This document shows, piece after piece, positions 10,850-21,936 of a DNA stretch of 64,000 bases. The stretch lies in NCBI GenBank assembly GCA_038373885.1, contig JAWZYV010012266.1, positions 62,001 through 126,000 on the forward strand, read 5' to 3'. Source of the stretch: Cheiracanthium punctorium. Taxonomy: Eukaryota > Arthropoda > Arachnida > Araneae > Cheiracanthiidae. The notes beneath the pieces were generated by a model. That model made no database searches and was not told where the DNA came from. It was given only the letters and a program-made list of their open reading frames with translations. The translations under genes were made by a program, and so were the position numbers. Within the stretch, counting starts at the first letter, position 1; every line of letters begins with the position of its first letter.

Positions 10850-13264
10850 GTTTAGGGACTGTTGTAACCGAACTATCAATACGAACAAATATGCTTTAAA
10901 TATTTAAATTATTTCTGTGCACTGAAATTTATTTCAATAATGCTTTATTTGGCATGTAGACACTTTCTTGCTGACGTAAAGGAGGTAGGCAGGGACTGAT
11001 CTACGGAGGAGGCATTCGAGTCACCTACATTGGACCCTCATTTTTTTTAGGAACCCCCAAACACTTTAGGTATTACCAAAATATCTTCTCCATACAATAG
11101 CATCAAAAATTTTGTTAAACTAAAACTGAAAAAAAAAATGCTATAGTTTTTTCCCCTCTTTTCAAAAGAAACAGAATTTCGTTCATTTGAAATATTTTAG
11201 GCATTGAAACTGAAGAATTCTTTAAAATGGCGCTCGAGTTTTTAAAGTAAAGTGAATGCTTATATTTAGGTGATTTCAGACACATAAATTAGTTTCAATT
11301 GTAAAAAATATACATTTGAAATCGTGCATCTCCCCCCTCCCCCCCTCGGGCAGGCAGTTATTTGTGCCCTGGGCCCAGAACTGTGTGCGTCGGCCTCTGG
11401 AGATACGTATGTGGCGTGTGTATGTACTAAGGAAAAACTGTTAGTTTCCGGGTATTATTTGCTTTACATACCAAACAGTCGCTAACATTACATGAATTTT
11501 CGAACTTTAAACCACAGAGCGATATAAATTACACTGCATTCAAGCGAAACTAATAGCTTGCGATTCCGAATTATCTGTTCCAAATCAAAAAGAGAAAAAG
11601 GAAAATGGCGGTGTGTTTCTTACCCCCAAACACAGCAGAATGCATAATTCTTATAGTTAATGGGAAACTGAACGGATACGACGAGTTAGAGAACAGTTCA
11701 AATGCTTGCTGAAATTACAGCAATTTACTTTTCAAGTTGAGTACCATTAAAGTCGTTTTAAAACGAACCCCATTAGCATATTTTCCTAAAAGAAATATGC
11801 TATCACAGCTGGTTACCAAACATCAGTGGTAAGAAAATATTGTCTTTTTTCCGCGTACCAAAAGTATGATCTCCCAAGTTACAAACAAAGTCTTATTTTA
11901 AAAGGATAGAGGATTATTGCAAATATATGCTAACTTAGGAAATACGCTTTTAAGTTAGTTCATTTTTGATAATCTGCTATAGAAGTTTGATGCCTTGACG
12001 CCATTTTTCTTATATATGAAGATATTGCAGCTACTGATGGGGGGGGGGGTCGTTTCTGAAGCCGTTATACGTTCTAGATGCCCTATAATGGCCTCGTCGG
12101 TTAAAGTTTGGTTCCCGTGCATATATTTAAGATTGCACTTGAAGAAGGCTATGCTCCGGTGAGAGCAATGGGAAAAAAAAACGTGACTTCCAAAAACAAC
12201 AAAAATATACGTTCTCGTGTTGCCAATTTCTAAAAAAGAATTCCTACAAATAGGTGTTTAAATGTTGTGCAAACAAAATTTTACACATTCTGAATAAATT
12301 TGTCAAAAATCTATCAAAATTTTTCAGTTAAATAGAACTTTATTATTAAATGAAACTGTTCTTGCATAGCTTGTCATTCAAAAGAGTATGACGTCATCTA
12401 ATCAGAATACGAGAGAGATTATGTTCCGTGATGTTTTTCAAAGAATCGAGGAATGAATCAAGTCTCTTCTGTGTATATTGTTTGGTTGTTTACTTTTTCA
12501 AGGCGTGATATCTCGCTAGATATTTAGAGTTGAAAATAGCTGCAATCTTGTAAAAGGTTAATTTTTTAGAGATCTTTCGAACTGTATAAAAAGTTTCTGC
12601 TTTTAGTTAGACATAAAATTTCATTTTTATCAAAATTTCAACATGGCGACAGATGCACCGGAGCGATGAATCGATCCCGGATAGTTACAGACAACAGCTT
12701 TTATTATTTAGATATACACCCCAGCAAAAATTTTCCCCAACGCGATTCATGTGAAAAATAAATAAATAATAATAACAATTACTTTTTAAGAAAACACGAT
12801 ATTAAATAAAATATTGTGCCACTTTGAAGACGTTAGAGATTACAATCTCTATCCATTGTCTAAGATGATATGCGTTCTTAACAGGTTAAAAAATGTAAAT
12901 AGCATGAAGAGATCAGATAACTGAAAAGACTTAAAAAATTGAATTAAATTACGATTTATCAGTATAAACACCTGATACACAAACTTTTTTTTTAACCCGT
13001 CAATGACCAGATAAGATTCTTTTATTCTTTATAAATAATCTTCATTGTTTTGGAGAATTTGACATTTCTTCAGTGGCCTAGTCAGTAACCTAATTGTGAA
13101 GAGCTTTCCCGAGTTTAAATCAAGATACTTGTATTTTAAGGGGGGGGGGGAATATGCTTCGCAATAGGTTGTAAACTTTTTTTAGATATTTGCTATTTAA
13201 CTACCTAACAGCTTATTTTCTTTCCCTTTTCCCCCGCATATTGTATCGAATCGATTATACAGGC
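10850..13264. other. Anonymous AT-rich DNA
   Basis: No gene recognised. A C-rich patch (11331-11400) and a G run (12040-12049) look like scraps of G-rich MITEs, but I could not define ends. TTAACCCGTCAATGACC near 12992 resembles a single piggyBac-type terminus without a partner. Confidence 0.4.
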
Positions 13265-13305
13265 TATCGTAAAAAGTTGGCAGCACGATTTAATTCTTTA
13301 TCTTT

Positions 13306-13996
13306 TAGAGATAAGTGGGCAATGTAAATTGAAAAAATGTTCGAAATAAGGTAGGGGAAGGAAAAACATTAAAGAAAAACAAATTCCACTCGTTAATTTT
13401 CGAAAAGTGACACTTTTAAAATTGTATACGACCATCATACAAAAAATGTCCATGCACTGATATGTTTATGTACAAGTCAGAGATATGAAGATAAATATAA
13501 GATGATTTAACTAATATGCCGATGTAAAAAACTTGATAATTATATCCTAAAAAGTGCCAGAGATATGAAGATAAATATATGATGGCTTAAACCATTTTTC
13601 AGTGGCTCTCGAAGGGGAAAAAAATCACATCGAATTATCGAGTTTCAGAGGTCATACAGAAATTACGAAAGAAAATACTTTTTTAGAACTATAGCATAGC
13701 AATAAACGTTTACATTCAAAATCGTGTACCAGCCCTGAACATCTTTGTTTAAAGATATCCTTAAGACGTTCTGTGATGAAAGGCTGAAATTTTGTACATC
13801 TCCTCATGAGTGTATGGGACACATTTTACTAATTTGGAATTTTTTATATGGGGGGGGGGTGATTTACAAATTTAAAAAGTGTAACTTTTCGAAAATTAAA
13901 AGAGGATTTTTTTTTATTAATGTAGTCTGTTTTTTCTAGCTTATTCTAAACATTTTTTCAATTTACATTGCCCACTTATCACTAATAGATAAAGAA
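13306..13996. repeat. Imperfect inverted repeat of about 690 bp
   Basis: The left arm (about 13306-13440: GATAAGTGGGCAATGTAAAT, then TTTTCGAAAAGTGACAC) is the reverse complement of the right arm (about 13863-13996: AAGTGTAACTTTTCGAAAA, then ATTTACATTGCCCACTTATC). The spacer has a direct duplication of AGAGATATGAAGATAAATAT (about 13485 and 13560) and a G run at 13851-13859. It looks like another non-autonomous foldback or MITE. The true ends are unclear. Confidence 0.65.
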
Positions 13997-14302
13997 TAAA
14001 AACCTGTTACCATCTTTTTGGAATTCTCTGTATATATTTTAGATCTGCATTTTCGAGCATGCCAATATTTTAAATGTACATAAATGAGGTTGTCAAATAC
14101 TTCCTCAGTAAAAGAAAATAGCAGCAGTGGATTAAACCAATACGACCAGAAATATATAAAGTCTGCAGATAGAATTCTATTATTCTGTAGCAAAATTGCA
14201 GATGTATCTGCCTTCCAGAATGTTCACAGCTTTCAGTGCGTCCTGTCCGCAAATAGAGTCAAAGTTAACTAAAATATGTACGTTAACCCTTAAATGCATG
14301 AA

Positions 14303-14590
14303 TCCCATAAACGCCCAGCGATCTATTTTTAGACCGACACGAAATTTGTAAGTCACTCAAATATTTAAACATTAGTTTATTTTCCTAGCTTAATTTCTTG
14401 AATACAAAATTTGATATCCATAAAATACTCAGCGATAACAAATTTAAATGAGAATATTTCTCTGTCTTATTCACATTTTTAGAAAAAGATTTACGTTCTT
14501 CATGCCACACAAATGTCGGAAATTTATTTATCACTTCTGGCATCAACATAAATTTGAGAATGTGCTGAAAAAAGTTGGGCGCTAATGGGT
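14303..14590 (-). mobile_element. piggyBac-type MITE, copy 2 (inverted)
   Basis: Reverse-complement match across about 290 bp to 9591-9876, including the AGCGATCTATTTTTAGACC segment and the GTTGGGCGCTAATGGG end. The right flank is GGGTAATT rather than TTAA. On the left the TTAACCCTTAAATGCATGA at 14283-14301 looks like an additional piggyBac-type terminus placed next to the copy's own CCCATAAACGCCCA end. So the insertion site has been altered since integration. Confidence 0.8.
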
Positions 14591-14864
14591 AATTACTGAT
14601 GGTAATTACTAATAGGGAAATAAGCGTCAAATACGTTCGCGCGATAGCTGTGAGTGTAAGCTCATTTTCCTATATCAGTTTTGTGAATAACTAATTACTT
14701 TTTTACAAAAACAAGCAGTTTGAAAGAAATATGTGAGACTGTTATTATTCACGATATGAATCATTTATTATTAAAAACTATATATGTGAAATTGACGTAA
14801 GAAATTTAGCTTCCACTCTAATACGGCAGTGGATAAAACGATGCAGATATACATCGCTATGCAT

Positions 14865-14996
14865 TTAAATGTTAAGGATAGGATCTTCAATTTTTCCGGC
14901 AAGAGAAGTTGCTGCTTCTGTTAGGGTGCGAACGGCCTGGCATTTGCGCATGCACGGTCCTGGGTTATCTACAAGCATTGATCTAATGGGATTCAT
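14865..14996 (-). CDS. Short open frame, possible exon or gene relic (unidentified)
   Basis: A 43-codon minus-strand frame from ATG at 14994-14996 to TAA at 14865-14867. The product (begins MNPIRSMLVDNPGPC, later RKCQAVRTLTEAA, ends DPILNI) has balanced composition unlike the AT-driven frames around it. The element at 15005-16233 begins 8 bp upstream, so any 5' continuation is interrupted or lies beyond it. I cannot identify a family. The opposite strand is also open across this stretch. It could be a terminal exon, a relic of another transposon, or chance. Confidence 0.2.
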   Translation of the reverse strand: MNPIRSMLVDNPGPCMRKCQAVRTLTEAATSLAGKIEDPILNI

Positions 14997-15004
14997 GGAA
15001 ATGT

Positions 15005-16233
15005 CCCAGACAGCACAGCAAATTTGCATCAAACTTGCAGTAAGCTTGATTTATCAAGTCAATAATCTTTAATTAAGCTTGAAAATTTCAAACGTGTAAG
15101 CTTAATGCAAGCTTGAATCAAGTGTTCAAGTTTACACTTGCCAACTTGCATTAAGTTTGACATAGCAAGCTTGAATCAAGCCTGGCATAGCAAGCTTAAT
15201 TCAAACTCACTCTAAAAAATTTTCTCCTAAATACATGGGGCGCCGGTCGGAAAACTCGCCCCATATACTTTATTTTTCCACGCATTTTCCCCTCTGCGCT
15301 GAAACCTCAAGTTACTTTAATCTGTTTCCGTCTAGCGTCCGCGACTGGGATAGATCCTGGGACATGGGCGCCGGCAGAATATTTCCGAGGGGGGGGGCAA
15401 AGAGTACTCCAGGGGGGGGCAAAGACTACTCAGGGGGGGGGGGGGAAAGACTACTTTAACGTATGGTTACCATGTTGGAAAGAGCGAAAAAGCAAGGGAA
15501 AACACTGCATACAAAAATACAGGGAGGGGGGTGGGCCATTACCCCCCTTGCCTTATGCTGCCGGCGCCCATGTCCCGGGACCTTAGGTGTGGGAAGCCAG
15601 CGTCCTAACCACCATGCCAATCTGATTCGAGGTGACATGACTAAAGTGAATGTTATGGTTGTCACGCCGTTTTTGGCGAGATTGATCAGTTTTGCCCGAT
15701 GCCGATCTGCATCTTTTATTTTTCCATGGGATGAATCAAAATTAAAATAATGTTATGCGTGATTTATAGACTCTACTAATAGGGAAATAAGCATAATATA
15801 AACTTAAAAGCAGCCCACGTTTTAAAACTTTCAATATCACAACACTCATGTTGGGCAATATTGGCCAAAATCGAGACAAACGACTGATTTTGAAATCAAT
15901 TTTGTAGTATATTTGTATTTTACTTTGAAGAATTTCAATATTTAGAAATACAGAATATATATATTTTTTAAATTCTATGGTCAAGTACATTTATGACTGA
16001 TAATAAATTATTTGCTATGGTGATGTGACTTTCCAAATCAAGCATTAATCACGTTGTATTCAAGCTTGACAGTTCAAATGACTTAAATTCGGCGGGAAAA
16101 TATTTGCTGACTCGTTTTTTTTGTAATCTCTAAGCTTGCTGCAAGCTTAAAATGAATTGAACTGTCAAGCTTGTATTAATACGTCAAATTCAAAGAAATG
16201 TCAAGCTTGATTTAAGTTTATGTGCTGTCTGGG
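15005..16233. mobile_element. Inverted-repeat element with AAGCTTG-rich arms
   Basis: Ends CCCAGACAGCACA (15005) and TGTGCTGTCTGGG (ending 16233) are complementary over at least 13 bp. Each arm (about 15020-15210 and 16050-16220) is packed with CAAGCTTGAATCAAG-like motifs, themselves near-palindromic. No transposase is visible. A G-rich hAT-type MITE (15363-15572) is nested inside. No unambiguous target duplication was found, so the superfamily is open. Confidence 0.75.
15363..15572. mobile_element. G-rich hAT-type MITE, family B copy 1
   Basis: Termini CATGGGCGCCGGCA and TGCCGGCGCCCATG are perfectly complementary. Flanks TCCTGGGA (15355-15362) and TCCCGGGA (15573-15580) form an 8-bp duplication with one mismatch. 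The interior has several G runs of 7-13, a CAAAGACTACT motif and the AAGAGCGAAAAAGCAAGGG segment. Same family as 54086-54264 and 59325-59483. The open frames through it are non-coding by-products of the G runs. Confidence 0.92.
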
Positions 16234-17310
16234 GTTGCCACACATGCGAAGGGAAGAAAATGCAAAATATCTAGGAAAGCAATAAAAATTATAGAATGGC
16301 TTTCAAAATAAATTAATAATTTTTTAAGGGCCATTAAGTTAATTTTCTATACGTTTCATATACATGCATTTTCATTTTCCCGAATCTAAAAACTTAGACA
16401 GAAGAACGAATTCAGTTTTCGTTAGATTCGGTTTTTACTTACCGTAAAAATGTTAAAAATAGAATGCGAGATCAATTATTTATTTTAAGTCGACAAAGAT
16501 GAAACGTACTGAGCGTACTTTAACACTCATTAACACAAATAAGAATTGTTTAGCAGCCAAAACAGCACTGCTCACATGGGCAGGTCGTAAAAACCCCCAA
16601 CAGTGAAAACGCCATCTGATGTCTGTTATTTATTTGAGATTATTTTTTTGCTATTAGGATATACTAACCTTGTAATTTTGTCTATGATTTTTCGTTTGCT
16701 GAGGCACATTTTTTTTTCTTAATGAAATTGCAGCATTTCCCCCCCCCCCTCCCAAATGACGTCACAGAATCAAAACAAAATCCGTATCCGGGTGATTATG
16801 GCATCAAAATGCCACTTACACATTCTTTTTTTCTCTCTTTGCACATTTTCTCTCGTCCGGGGGCAAAGAGAAATTTTTTTTATTCAAAGCCGCAGCAAGA
16901 ATCTTGTGCACTACTGTGTACGGGGGCCTACTGCACGAAGATGGCTCTAAACGTGATTCATGCATATTTATCGCTTCACGACCAAAGGGATTGTTTCGTG
17001 ATCGTGTGGCGTATGGGGAGAAGAGAGAGACCGGCGACTCCAGTGTCGTTCAACTCTTGTTGTGGTCATCGGTTGCAGCAAGCAGTAAATGGCTAGCCAT
17101 TTTGAAGGTCCCCGCCGATTAGCCTGCCCTTTGTCTTCTCTTAATACGGCTCACACATACAGATGACCCTTTCCACATGTGGCCCAATAGACAGCTACTT
17201 TGTGAGCAGATAATCACCGGAGGACCTCCGTGGGTTATTGTCCATTCCGCGAGCGGATATATGGAATAGAGCTTGAAACAATTGCCGAGATTAAAAGAAT
17301 ATAAAGTTGT

Positions 17311-17346
<36 letters not shown>

Positions 17347-17386
17347 ATCAACTGACGTAAACGCAGGAGGTTCAAGGAAGATTATA
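16234..17386. other. Anonymous DNA, more balanced composition, ending in a (TG)n run
   Basis: From about 16730 to 17290 the base composition is less AT-rich than the surroundings, with two overlapping frames (16722-17096 and 16904-17122) but no recognisable domain. CCGGAGGACCTCCGTGG near 17217 is a short palindrome. A (TG)n microsatellite occupies 17316-17345. Confidence 0.4.
17316..17345 (+). repeat. (TG)n microsatellite
   Basis: About fifteen uninterrupted TG units. Confidence 0.95.
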
Positions 17387-17547
17387 CAGTGAAATCTCCG
17401 TTAGTTGGATACCTGCGGTTCCCTCAAAAAGTGTCCAACTTCCAGAGGTGTTCAACATATAGAGATATATTTCTATATTACGAACACGTTCCGATTCCCA
17501 GAAAAGTGTCCAAATTACGGGGATGACCAACTTGGGAGGTTCCACTG
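17387..17547. mobile_element. pogo/Tigger-type MITE, copy 1
   Basis: A 161-bp element with termini CAGTGAAATCTCCGTTAGTTGGA and its near-complement ACCAACTTGGGAGGTTCCACTG, flanked by TA on both sides. The interior repeats GTGTCCAA...TACGG-type phrases. TA duplication with CAGTG(G/A)AACCTCC termini is typical of pogo/Tigger elements. Confidence 0.85.
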
Positions 17548-17669
17548 TATAAGGTAATAAAAACATACAGACACACGCAATTAGAGGCACGAAAACATTT
17601 TATTGAGAAAAGCACAGGAACATGGACGCATCCAGAATTCTAGTTTAGATGGGGCTACAGATGCAGAAG

Positions 17670-17840
17670 GGGGCCTCCCAAGTTGGACACCCCCCATAAC
17701 CTGGACACTTCCCCAAGTTCGACACTTTTCTGAGGAATGTGTTCATAATATAGAAATATACCTTTTAAAAGTTGGGCATCTCTGAAAGTTGGACACTTCT
17801 TAAGGGAACCGCAGGCGTCCAACTTACGGAGGTTTCACTT
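17670..17840. mobile_element. pogo/Tigger-type MITE, copy 2, truncated at both ends
   Basis: Begins within the inverted terminus (CCTCCCAAGTTGGACACC) and ends GGAGGTTTCACT, lacking the final G and TA. The TTTCTGAGGAATGTGTTCATAATATAGAAATAT core resembles copy 1. A SINE starts directly after it at 17841. Confidence 0.75.
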
Positions 17841-18081
17841 ATGCCACGCCATGGTCTAGTGGATAAGACACTCAGAATGGTAGAGAGCTGAAATGGGAAG
17901 GTCCCGGGTTTGGGCCCCGTCGCACGGCCGTCGGTCTAACGGTCTGAAGTTTTGGTCGGTTTTCTCCAGATGTAACGTAAATATGCATTAGAACTCCTTA
18001 GAAACTCCTCCGACCAAGGCACCTCCCCCATCCCAGGCAGATCACCCTTGCGAAATGTTGCCATAAAAACACAAACAAACA
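17841..18081 (+). repeat. tRNA-derived SINE (family 1), best-preserved copy
   Basis: A box TGGTCTAGTGG at 17852-17862, B box in CCCGGGTTTGGGCC near 17903-17916, body TTTCTCCAGATGTAACGTAA, tail GCAGATCACCC and a terminal ACAAACAAAC repeat at 18070-18081. Its first bases abut the truncated terminus of the pogo-type MITE. Confidence 0.88.
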
Positions 18082-18868
18082 AACTGTACTGTTAAATTCA
18101 GTTATAATGGCTTTTTTTATCGTGACAACGCTCTTAAATAGTCTGCGACCCTCGCCCATAGAACACAAGCTCGCTACTATTGCAGCTCGGTTATAGCGTC
18201 ATAATTTATTACCTATTCTCTTCAGTGAATTTTTAACAGAGTTCAACTGTATATCACGCACTGTCGGTAAATATCTATTTAGCAACCGACTTTTTCTGTA
18301 AAAAAATACTTACGAAATAATTTGAAGACAGCTTCTTAAAATAAAATATTTTAATTCAGTTGCAATCCTCTATTATCGTTTTAAAAGATTTTCACTTTTA
18401 TTGTTACATTCTTAGGGGAGAGGGCTTAGTCCCTAAAGCCCCCTCCATTGATGTGCCTATGCCCACGAAGCAGATCTTATCACAAAGAGTTTTCCGTATC
18501 TCATTTTATTTTTAAAAAATCGAATTTTCGGGAGAGTACTGTCGTTCTTCTTGCCTACTTTCCCTAACACCAGTGATAATCTGCTGCTAATCTGCGGGTC
18601 GAAGCTAAACTGCGAATATATTCCCGGTTCTCCAACCAACACCCTTTTTCAAAATTTCAGAAAAATTCCGTTTACGACGTTTCCACAGAATTCAGCGTTA
18701 AATTAAAAAAATATATAATTTTTTCGTACCTTTTTTTTAAATGTATAATATTCACTTTTAAATCAGGTTTCTCATACAGGTTTTTTGATTTATCAGAGAG
18801 TTCAAGCTTTCAAAAAAAATTGTACGGATTTTATTTTATTTAAAATGACCCCCCCCCCCCTCCCCCAC

Positions 18869-18904
<36 letters not shown>

Positions 18905-20363
18905 TCTGCTGGACATTCCGTATATTTGAGAAATCAAAATTGGCAATCTGACGACATTCGAGTGCTTTTTTAATTAAAGTACACGGGTAAAAAACTTCGA
19001 TTTTTTTATGATTGAATCTCTGCTTTTATCTGAAAAAAAAGAAAAAAGGAAAATAAAGAAAAAAAGACCGCATATCGCATAACTCTTAAACAGTTTAAAA
19101 AAATTCATCAAAAACACACAGACACACAACATCCGTCCCCCCCCCCCAAAAAAAAAAAAAAAAAAAATAATAATAATAATTTTCTGTTCATCATGCACCT
19201 TTATGAAATAAACGCGCATGATTAGCGTGAAACTTACGAATAAAATTTGATGAACATTTGAATATTTTATTTTATACAAGTTTAAAGGAGAAGAAAAAGA
19301 AGACAACAGTTTAAACGTTAAATAAATAAAAAATACGCCATCTTTTCTCTGCGGTGAACCTATAAATTATGGAATTTTGTTTGAAGCGATAAAAAAGGTT
19401 GTCCACCCCTGTGAGAACACGACTATTTAACTCCATTAAGTTGACCCATTGGCCTTTTTATGGCCATTACGACTTGAATCAATGATATACGAATCCTAAT
19501 TATTTTAATACTTCACCAGTCGCAAATCTCACGATTAACATATGCTTATTAAACAGCAATCATGTTACCATTAATCCAAATCACTTTTTAAAGTAATTAC
19601 ACAATGCAGTTAGTTGCGATTAGTATTGCACGCTAAATAACTGAGTAGAACCGAGAACCTAATATGAGTAAACGAGTTCGAGAAAAAAAAAAGGGGGGGA
19701 AATCATAAAAATGCTCAAAAATTAAAAAAAAAAAAAGCGTTGGAAATATGTTAAGAGGCCACAAAGTTGAAATGTAATATTTTGAAATTCATCCCAATAA
19801 TTTTCCAAAACTGTCATTAACTCCTGCAGAATATATGTCCAAATGTACTCCAACGTTAGGATTTTAACTTAGATTTTAAAAGGCGTTTCAAAAATATACT
19901 CACTTCGAGTAATTGTCATACTTCCCATTTTATTTTCGTGGAAATCTAAATAGCTTCTTAAGAAATCATTAATAAATGTGAAAAGTTATTATTATATATG
20001 ATATGATTCACTTTTACGGAGAACAATATTTTAAATATGAAACTGACGTAGAAAATTTGACTAATGTGCGAACACTTTATTGAGAAGGTGTACACACTTA
20101 GAAAGTTTTTTTTTATGTTCTTTGCTTGTAAAATGAGAAATTTTAGTTGGAAGTCATTTATTTATTCGTGAAATCTAAATAAAAATAATCTTTACTTTAA
20201 TTAAAGGAGCGGAAAATGCATTTGGAAACCTCAACAATTTTACAATTTCACGCTCCTGTGGTCTTGGGTACGTCTCTAAAGTGACGTTTCGTGTTTCATT
20301 GATGAAAACCTTTGTTATTATGTAATAGCAGACGACATACAACAGATTTTTTTAAAGAATAAA
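18082..20363. other. Anonymous AT-rich DNA with C-run/A-run junctions
   Basis: No gene recognised. Contains the repeat end shared with 4722-4800 (18385-18468), a C-rich tract followed by about 28 A at 18849-18899, and a second C run followed by about 20 A at 19137-19167. The 110-codon minus frame at 18974-19306 is the translation of such homopolymers (GGGG and FFFF runs) and is not a gene. Confidence 0.45.
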
Positions 20364-20612
20364 CTAGCTGACCCGGCAAACGTTGTTTTGCCATATAAAT
20401 TATTCCTAGGATTATTTTAGTAGAAAGAAATGACTAACTTATTGTAAGTTTGTGAGGATGTGGTATATGAGTGGAAGAGGCATGGAGCGCTGTGAACGAT
20501 GCTGGAATATAAAAATAACACAATACCAAACGTTTATATTTTTAATTCATTGTAATTTATCCTTTAAATTTATATATATCGCTAATTACAATAATTTTAC
20601 TAAACAATAATA

Positions 20613-20828
20613 TCAATCCCTTAACGCAATAGAGTATACAATATTTTTTGTTATTCCCATCTTTAGATAACACAAAAAAACTGGATGCCCACTGTATGGT
20701 TTGCCCACTCGAGAGCATGCCACGTATAACTGTCCGTGTGAAAAACATGGCGTGCTCAAATCTAATCCACAAACAGACATAATTAGGCCTTGAGACTTAT
20801 TGATAGTCATTCCATAAAAAATTTTGCC
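20613..20828 (-). pseudogene. Pif1-like helicase C-terminal fragment of a Helentron
   Basis: An open frame of about 71 residues ending at a stop at 20613. It carries MTINKSQG (helicase motif of Pif1/RecD type), LSTPCFSHGQLYVACSRV (conserved C-terminal helicase motif) and a TKNIVYSIALRD end like the usual KNIVY...AL terminus. Helitron and Helentron proteins join a rolling-circle replication initiator to such a helicase. Here everything upstream is lost beyond a C/A homopolymer at 20827-20848, so no Walker motifs remain. It is a 3' remnant, in the orientation of the element ends around it. Confidence 0.85.
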
Positions 20829-21017
20829 CCCCCCCCCAAAAAAAAAGGATGAAAATCTCAAACACTTTCAGATTTTAAATACGCACTATAGTGCTATATA
20901 TTAAAATCGTATCATAACTTATGCGTCGTCCCTATTTTTCGTCCTTATTCCATTAAGTTGGAAAGTGTTATCATTATTTATGACTGTGCTGTATTTTTCT
21001 TTCTTATTTCATAAAAC

Positions 21018-21079
21018 CCATCTTTGGAACCGAAATCTATCTTAAAATCGCCTACTAAAACTATTTTACAATCTTCGCC
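21018..21079 (-). pseudogene. Endonuclease (EEP) motif relic, unit 1
   Basis: Minus-strand translation gives EDCKIVLVGDFKIDFGSKD, matching the GDFN strand of endonuclease/exonuclease/phosphatase domains, with the catalytic asparagine position changed to lysine. Compare TGDFNVKFRS in the open copy at 63537-63848. Helentron proteins carry such a domain. The rest of the domain is absent or scrambled. Confidence 0.55.
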
Positions 21080-21130
21080 AAGTATATCACAACTATACTT
21101 CACCGTTTTATATATTGTTTACTACTTTAA

Positions 21131-21652
21131 CGCCTCGACTCTCGCCAAGGAGGCGATGATTAAACATATGCAGTTACCATGACGATTTTTTTGCATTTAT
21201 GTAGAAATCGTAATTTAGAATTAAAATGGCGATTTGGAACAACATGTAAGTACAGCATGCCGTTACATTTTTATTTATTTTGGATTACCAATAAATGTTG
21301 TTTTAATAATTAAATGTCTTCAAATTCCTTAACTGGCACGTTTATTGCTGGTTTGTTTACTTTAGTTATCACCTAGTTCTTTTGGGTGCGTTGAAACGGT
21401 ACTTACGTATTATCCCTGCGGTCAATTCCGCCAAACTACTTTTTCGTAGATTTTAAATACGTTGCCAATCGTATTCCAAACCATCAACAATTTCATGTGC
21501 CCGGCATTTATCTTGGTGAAAAATTGCTTGTCTTGGCGGACCGCCGGGATAATACGTAAGTACCGTTGAAACTTGTGCATAACTCCCAGAGACCCATGAC
21601 TGCAAAGCTCGCCAAAGTACGGGGATTTTTCAGGTTGGCGAGAGTGGGGGCG
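21131..21652. mobile_element. piggyBac-type MITE nested in the Helentron
   Basis: A 522-bp element between TTAA at 21127-21130 and TTAA at 21653-21656. Termini CGCCTCGACTCTCGCCAA and TTGGCGAGAGTGGGGGCG are complementary at all but a few positions. A second inner inverted pair lies at about 21392-21438 and 21531-21578 (ACGGTACTTACGTATTATCC against GGATAATACGTAAGTACCGT). It separates two units of the decayed endonuclease repeat, so it landed after that triplication. Confidence 0.88.
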
Positions 21653-21689
21653 TTAAAATAGGAATCAACTGTTTCTTGCACCATAAAAC

Positions 21690-21755
21690 ACATCTTTGGA
21701 ATCGAAATCTATCTTAAAATCGCCTACTGAAACTATTTTACAATCTTCGACAGGC
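21690..21755 (-). pseudogene. Endonuclease (EEP) motif relic, unit 2
   Basis: Minus-strand translation EDCKIVSVGDFKIDFDSKD, a close repeat of unit 1. Removing the nested MITE and one TTAA puts units 1 and 2 about 146 bp apart. Confidence 0.55.
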
Positions 21756-21869
21756 ATATTCTTCCTGTAGGCATATTCCAACTATACCGCAAAGACATTT
21801 TAAATGCTGTTTGGAATGGGCATCATAATCAATGAGTGTACCGTGTTTTCCTTTCTTGTTCCACAGAGC

Positions 21870-21936
21870 ACTTCTTCGGAATAGAAATCTATATTAAAAT
21901 CGCCTAATAAAACTGTTTTACAATATATGCCAGGCG
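21870..21936 (-). pseudogene. Endonuclease (EEP) motif relic, unit 3
   Basis: Minus-strand translation YCKTVLLGDFNIDFYSEE. This unit keeps the GDFN motif intact. It lies 180 bp from unit 2. Confidence 0.55.

Noticed and set aside
15235..15750. Overlapping frames on both strands (15235-15459, 15456-15665, 15463-15750)
   Set aside because: They are translations of the family B MITE; the same peptides appear at its other copies (SNMVTIR and TLHTKIQGG), which reflects the repeat, not a gene.
16722..17122. Overlapping frames, and a short frame starting ATGGCTAGCC at 17089
   Set aside because: Mutually overlapping, no recognisable motif, no splice structure I could support.
2757..18081. A-box and B-box pairs as functional tRNA genes
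   Set aside because: The sequences do not fold into a full cloverleaf and continue into a shared SINE body, so they are SINEs.
18974..19306. 110-codon minus-strand frame
   Set aside because: Dominated by poly-F, poly-G and poly-I from homopolymers.
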